Below, piece by piece: positions 58,204 to 64,000 of a stretch of DNA of 64,000 nucleotides (positions are counted from its first letter, which is position 1; each line of letters begins with the position of its first letter). The notes under the pieces were generated by a model. The model did no database searches. It had not been told where the DNA came from and saw nothing but the letters and a program-made list of their open reading frames with translations. Source of the stretch: Przewalskia tangutica (lineage: Eukaryota > Streptophyta > Magnoliopsida > Solanales > Solanaceae); NCBI GenBank assembly GCA_029844215.1, contig JAQGDG010000256.1, forward strand, positions 124,001 through 188,000, written 5' to 3'. Made by a program: the position numbers and the translations under genes.

Positions 58204-58736
58204 ACTACATACCTCTAAGAATTTTTGACATAACCACTGTTACGGGACAGGGCCCCGCCATACCCCTGAATATACATAATCTACATCAACAGGGATCCGT
58301 ACCAAAAGATAAGCTTTCGGAGTAAATAGAGCTTCTTCCCAAAAACTGAACAGAGATCCTAAGAACGAGGATCATCAACCTGTGTACCTAACACCTGCGG
58401 GCATGAACGCAACCCCCAAAGTCGGTCAAGCAACAGTGCAGTATGGAGCAGGAATAAGATGCGATAACCAAATCATAACTGTATAAAAGAATGACAGGAG
58501 CAAGTATAAAAATGAAATACCATATCCTACCGTGCCATTTTAACTCATGAAATCAATCGTTTACATTAACCGTTCTTTTCCTTCTTTCAATAAGAATTAA
58601 CATCATATTCTTACATACATACTTAAGAATTTGATAAAGTTTTTCCACATAACTTACATATCTTACATAACATAATCCGGCCCTTTATGGAGGGACTTCT
58701 CATTTTGGAGCTTGCTTTGATTATCCATACGTGATA

Positions 58737-59168
58737 ACGTAACCCGGCCCATTTGCGGGACACGGTGTACTGATGAATCATGTGACATAACCCGACCCAC
58801 CTGTGGGGCTCGGTGTACTGTGAAATCTGTAGCATAACCCGGACCGCCTGTGGGGCTCGGTGTACTGTGGAATTATGTAGCATAACCCGGCCCGCCTGTG
58901 GGGCTCGGTGTACTGTGGAATCATGTAGCATAACCCGGCCCGCCTGTGGGGCTCGGTGTAAGATGACGTAACCCGACCTATGTGTAGGCTCGGTGCATAT
59001 GGCGTAACCCGGCCTATGTGTAGGCTCGGTGTATCTCATAACATAACCCGACCTATTTGTAGGCTCGGTGTGTCTCATAACATAACCCGTCCTATTTGTA
59101 GGCTCTGTGTATCTCATAACATAACCCGTCCTATTTGTAGGCTCGGTGTGATTTTCCTTACATAACAT
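58737..59168. repeat. Minisatellite in LTR E with two unit types
   Basis: Four or five 48-bp units (CATAACCCGGCCCGCCTGTG, then GGGCTCGGTGTACTGTGGAA) are followed by about five 36-39-bp units (CATAACCCGACCTATTTGTA, then GGCTCGGTGTGTCTCATAA). Both share CATAACCCG and GGCTCGGTGT. The ORF it produces on the minus strand (59186-58623, repeated HRAPQAGRV-like peptides) is a by-product. Confidence 0.9.
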
Positions 59169-62100
59169 TTTAAACCACCTTTTCACTTCTTCTTAAGTCG
59201 TTAGCTATTATAACAACCTTTCATTTTAGAGAACTTAAGACACTTTTATTTCTTATCACATTGGGGAAACTAAACCCAAAAGTATTACGTACATACATAC
59301 TTAAAAGGAATCATAAAACTCCTTCTCTTTTAAATCAATAAACTTCTTCTTTTGAAAACTCAAGTTACATTCTCTTTTGAAATCAAGCCTCTTAACTTTT
59401 GAAATAAATCATGGAAATCATACTTTTTAAATCAAGTCATTCCTTTCTTTAAGAATCAAGTCCCATAACTTGAAAAGTAAAGTCTCATAACCTTTTAAGA
59501 AATCAAGGTTCATAGTCTTAAAACTTCATAACATAAACTCTTTTAAATTAAGTAACATATACTTTTATGAGCTGTGAATATGTTATACTCGTTTATAACG
59601 ATCTTATTAAGGCAACCATGATCTAGAAAATATAATACAATTTTGTCTTGTCTTAGTTTCTATGCAGATGGAGAATTCTACTTATTTTAATATAATAGAT
59701 TGTCGATACATTTTTATTAACGCTACAATGGCTTGTTCAATACCTATTCTCATTAGTGCAGTAAATTAGCAAGGTCACCTCGACTCCACATACTTCCTAA
59801 CGACTCTTACCAACATCCCCCATAAGACTTGGTAAGAACTTAGGATAACTTAGACATACCTTTTACATAGAGTAAATCAACATACGTACCTCTTAACTTT
59901 TAAGAGTAGAGGAATCATGAAATAACACCACATGTATATTTCATACATAGAATCATGCCAAAAGAAGGAAGAGGTTCACATACCTCGCGACGACTAGCGA
60001 CAAGGTGCAAAATGCTCCAAAGTACTTCAACCTTGATAGCTATTCCACCCTTCAAGTAGAATACGCTATACGCAGTACTTTAACCTATAATAACCATCAT
60101 ACGTCCATCAATTCCTAGCCTTTTTAAGGTAGAATAATACTAAGTGTAAAGTCTCTTATTCTACGGAAAATTGGGCAACATTTCCTTTGTTTCTACGTAC
60201 TTTTCCACATTTTTAAGTCCCGAAATCAATCACCAACATGCCACATTTAAGGCGCAACAAACCAACAATTCAAAGGGGATTACACGCCTTAACAGGACTT
60301 GTAAAATTCTGCCCCACAATTAAAGTAAAACTGTCCAATATTCTTGGCGATTTTCGGCAATCACAAGGATAACACCACATCTATTCTTTTCCAATTCATT
60401 TTCAATCCAAGTTGTTATTCTAACATGTTATATAGTCGCAATCAATTAAAACAACTATAATCCCCTTTCTTATCTAACATGCGACGATTATAACTATCGA
60501 CCAAATTGATTTCCAATTTTAATGGCTCACATGCCAATCTCGGATTTAAGCTTCCAAATTCCATAACCTTTATCAATCTTCATTCTAAATATCACATGCT
60601 CATCTATCAACTATTACAACATGAAATCTTGAATTACAATAGCAAGACGGAGATTATTACCTCTATAAGCCCAAATACAATCCAAAACCTAAAGTCGATC
60701 CTTAGCAACTTTAGCTCATCTTCTTGACGTTTCAATCCACTCCAAACAATCCTTAGAAGTTCATAAACAACTTCTCTTCAAATTCCAACTTCAAAGTTGA
60801 AGAACACCTTAGGTTTCATGTTGCGACTAACGTAAAAACGTAGTTTTTCTGGGATCTTTGTATTGAGATATCATTAAAATACCTCTAGGAATCTTGGGTT
60901 TAAGTATTGTGAATTATGAACAACAAACGAATTTTTTTTGTGAGGGAAATGTGCTAATGCCGAGAGCCCTCTATCAAGAATAAGAAAATGAAATTTTCTC
61001 TAAGTGTTGGATTTTGTCTAGTCTTGCACTAGTAATGTAGATATATACTACAACCAAGGGGTGAGATCAAACAAATGTGTGGCTAGGATCTTAGTCAATT
61101 ATGGTCAATATTGTCAAGCTTCAACTTGGTCTTTCTTGACCATTAAGTTTCGACCAAGGACATGTGGAGGGTGACACGTGTCGCCCTCCTATTGGTCTAA
61201 CATATTTCATTCCCCGAAATTTTCATAATTGGTCAAAATATCGAAAACTTTGTGGGCCCCACAAAAACGTAAAATTTCCCGAGTGGGCCCCACGTGACCA
61301 AATCCGAAAATAAAATTGCATAGTTCCGATAAATTCCAACAGTCTCAAATAACAATTCTGAGGACCCAATTCTTACTAACAAATATTTTTCCTTCCCGTG
61401 GTTCGGAAGATTTTCCTTAGAAATAACAATTCTTCCTTTCGTACCAATTTTTAAAGTCCCGATTCCTTACGTACATTCTTATATACTCGTCCTGAAATTA
61501 CGGGGTGTAACACTTGTATTGGGTACATTGCGATACAGACTAAGGTGGTAGTTGAGCCAAGAATAGGATTCATTCCTCGATTAGATATTCGAGAGAGCAC
61601 TCAGCTTCTCAGTAATGTTAGGTCGACCAAGTCATTGACCAATGCAAGAGACACATCTTGGATATGATCTAGTTGTCGACTAATATAGATGAGATAAAGT
61701 GATCAAGACATTTGGATAGATACTTGGCAAATCCTAAGCTTGATCGAGTGTGTCGCGAATGAAAGGAATTTATCATCCCACATAGAGGTCTGTTTACTAG
61801 AGTCTTGTAAACGTAATTCACACATTGAGTTTGTCATCGGCGCATTCTAGGAGTTCCGTGTGAACCTTTATTTGATCAAGTGTCGATGTGTGAGGGCCTA
61901 AAGGGTCACACTAAGTCGATTATCTTTTCGGTCTAAGGGTATATTGAGAGAATGTAAAATATCAAATTTAGAATCAATATATTTTAATCAATAATAAATT
62001 ATGGGATAATTTCCATTTGATGGAACTTATATAATTAAGTCAAATTAAATCTTGGATTTAATTAGAATTAAAACGTGCAAAATATTGAAAAATAAAAGAG

Positions 62101-62570
62101 GCGATCTTGCGCGCCATAGAGGTGAGCCGCGGCTGATACGATGGAGTCGATCAGTGACCGCGGCAATTCGGATTTGGGACAGGGTTTTTAAACCCAATTC
62201 CAGTCTGATTTGTATCCTAACATTCCCTATATATTTGGCACTTAAACCCTGGTTACTGAATTTCATACTTGAATTCTTGCTTTCTGAACTCAGAGTTCAG
62301 AAAATAAAATCCTCTCAAACCTCTGCCAAGATTTCCTAGCTTTCTTGAAGGACGATTATACCGCAGCAAGGCTTGCACCCGAATTGACAATCGCGTGCTC
62401 ACCTTTTAGTGGAGACTACACTAATCTTAAACTGTAAGTTTTTCTTTATGTCTCTGCAGATTTCAATTGTAGCATAACCATACCCTTTGTTGTGGCAAGT
62501 AAGTAAACAAAAATTTTAAACTTCCGTTGTGCCTTACTTGTGTGATTTGTACCCAACAAAAACCCTACAG

Positions 62571-62582
62571 TGGTATCAGAGC
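62571..62582 (+). promoter_or_regulatory. Primer-binding site of element B
   Basis: TGGTATCAGAGC, initiator tRNA-Met complement, one base after the inferred LTR end at 62569. Confidence 0.85.
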
Positions 62583-64000
62583 CCAGACTGGTTCAATGGT
62601 TACGTAACAATTGAAAGACATAATAATATGAATTAAACATAAAATTGATTTAATCTGAATTAAAACAATGCTACTTGAAATCTGACATACTTGGACTGAG
62701 CGATTGACCTTTGTAATCACCCTAAATTATCAACTACGCTAAATCGAGGAAGTCATTCCGTTCTAGCACGAACTAAGCCTTGTGCAGAAACCGGTTCATT
62801 GCGAATATGGTTCACGGCGAGGAACGTGTAGGAATGGATAATGGTCGACATGTGCGTTATTGATAATGGTGGGTGGTAGTAAAGGACCCGTAATCTGAAA
62901 CCTAAATTAGATTTGCGGATTGGAAGATTTTCGTAAAATCGACGCGGAACCGCTCACGAAAAGGGCGTCGGCGCGCGACCTGTTTGAGCGCCAGCTCCAC
63001 CTAGGGTTTTATGATGGCGCCGCGGGGCCAGTCACTGTAATTTCCAGGGGCCGTGATTAAAAGCTTCGTTTAAAATTCGGGACTTTCTGGAACTTAAGCG
63101 TTGCGGCCCCATGGTGGAGCGCCGTGGCCCGAATTCACAAAAACAGAAACCAAAAGTTTCTGCCTTTCAAGCACCGCGGCTCCTTGGAGAATCTTTGTGG
63201 CTCCATGGTGGAAGCGCGACGCTGACGTCGAATGTTAAAAATCTCGCCAAATTTAATCCATAATTATTATTACACAGTATGTTGGTATGCTGTTTACGTG
63301 CTAAATGATTGTCATTTTCTTTACTAAGTTTTAGATTCCGCAAATCATGCTTGGGTAGGCGGCGTCCAAAACTAGTTTAGAGTCCGCTATCATGCTTGGG
63401 TAGGCGACGCTCAAATACATGTTTTAAGTAATTTGAGTAATGTTTGAAATATGTAATAGTTGATCTTGGTCATAACCCTGAATTAAAATATTCCCAAAAT
63501 TTAATACAAGTCTCACTTTTTAAATGAACGTGTCGTCCGTTATAATTGATTATGGTGCAAAATCCTTTTCGGCAAGATGAATATTTATGCCCCAGCATTT
63601 GCTCTAAGTCTACGAGGACTCAGACCCTTCCATAGATGCATATAACTGTTGTAGTAGGTGATAAACCTTCGTGAGTATTTACACCCCGGTGTTTTCTCGA
63701 TGAAGGTTAAGCCAACTTAGATACATAATTGTAGTGGCATAATGGGGTTGACTTGCTAGGCTGTCTTGGCGCCTCAGTGTCGGACAACCGAGGGACGCAA
63801 ATCGTTATGTTTAGAACATTCGGTCAACCAATAGTTGCAAATTGTTTGCAATTGGTTTAGATACCTACCATATCATGTTGTTGAAGTTATCAGCCTCGTG
63901 ACGGAAATACATGAGTTTGGATCTTGGCCCATTATAACCGTATTTGATATAAGTCTGTATTTTTTCATGGGGTAAAAAAGTATGTTAAAATAGTGGGAGC
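62583..64000 (+). other. Leader/internal region of element B, no ORF recognised
   Basis: GC content is mixed, with GGCGCCGC-type patches around 62960-63230 and a 40-bp near-repeat (TCATGCTTGGGTAGGCG at about 63345 and 63390). No gag motif appears in any frame before the window ends. The last bases, AAAATAGTGGGAGC, are purine-rich; they may belong to a polypurine tract or to the leader. Confidence 0.4.

Larger units (their letters stand above)
48530..61512 (-). mobile_element. Solo LTR 'E', split by element F, TSD CTTGT
   Basis: Starts TGTCACGACCCG and ends CGGGGTGTAACA, flanked by CTTGT (48525-48529 and 61513-61517). The LTR parts 48530-48726 and 58204-61512 total about 3.5 kb. They join at the ACTACAGACCTCTAAG region that is continuous in elements C and D. 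No internal region, hence solo. It carries a minisatellite at 58737-59168 and the conserved block at 59590-59760. Confidence 0.87.
30606..62569 (+). mobile_element. 5' LTR of element 'B', split by two chromovirus insertions
   Basis: After removing C (31028-48428) and E (48530-61512), each with its duplicated target, the remaining blocks 30606-31027, 48434-48529 and 61518-62569 form a continuous sequence of about 1.57 kb. It starts TGTATGTCCTAG, just where copia homology stops, and ends ACCCTACA, one base before a primer-binding site. A TATA-like CCCTATATATTTGG lies at about 62224. I infer that this is a 5' LTR of an element extending right of the window. The left end is inferred from loss of copia similarity plus a TG start, so it may be off by a few bases. 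The length and long leader would fit an Angela/SIRE-type copia, but the lineage is unproven. Confidence 0.55.

Noticed and set aside
58737..59168. Regular repeats that could suggest a CRISPR array
   Set aside because: Units are contiguous with no unique spacers, change length midway and lie inside a plant LTR.
58623..59186. Repeat-rich minus-strand ORF of 187 aa (HRAPQAGRV-type repeats)
   Set aside because: It exists only because the LTR minisatellite has units in multiples of three; no start context, domain or conservation supports a protein.

Overview
The window looks like repeat-rich heterochromatin of a flowering plant. It is most likely an asterid, probably Solanaceae: the endogenous pararetrovirus resembles solendo-/petuvirus-type caulimovirids, and the LTR families are of the Tekay/Del chromovirus type common there. 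That assignment is inference. I find no intact host gene, no tRNA or rRNA gene and no CRISPR array. Nearly every base that can be assigned belongs to a transposable element or an endogenous virus, and every coding region is broken.

Layout. 1-2400: a decayed LINE on the minus strand. 2390-2910: unassigned, with a weak resemblance to the 5' end of a gene. 2851-4940: a 28-bp tandem repeat, a fold-back MITE, a GC-rich hAT-like element inserted in that MITE (perfect 8-bp target duplication CCCACAAG), and a second hAT-like relic. 5004-27082: a large endogenous caulimovirid (EPRV) locus, flanked on both outer sides by (TA)n tracts, made of two virus copies joined head to head near 20682. The minus-strand copy (5004-20675) is split by two solo LTRs, 8427-15265 (itself containing solo LTR 10897-14172) and 15873-18892. 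It keeps protease tail, reverse transcriptase and RNase H. The plus-strand copy (20690-27082) keeps movement protein, coat protein, zinc knuckle, protease and a downstream Cys-rich ORF, but has lost reverse transcriptase.

27885-30603: a degenerate Ty1/copia polyprotein on the plus strand. At about 30606 it is interrupted by another LTR element (B), whose 5' LTR runs to 62569 and is followed by a primer-binding site at 62571. That LTR was itself split by two chromovirus-type insertions. Element C is 31028-48428 (minus strand, TSD GAGGT) and carries element D (34232-41959, minus, TSD AAGCA) in its 3' LTR. Solo LTR E is 48530-61512 (TSD CTTGT) and carries element F (48727-58203, plus).

How the parts relate. 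C, D and F have LTRs of 3.2-3.9 kb and short interiors of 1.9-2.9 kb. None of the three interiors shows a recognisable protease, reverse transcriptase or RNase H. What remains is gag (D, and the start of it in F) and the C-terminal part of integrase (all three). They therefore look non-autonomous. Target duplications let the nesting be read as a relative clock: copia relic, then B, then C and E, then D and F; and EPRV, then solo LTRs G and I, then H. Many differences between the paired LTRs fall at CCWGG, CAG, CTG or CCCG sites, which raises the question of methylation-linked sequencing error.
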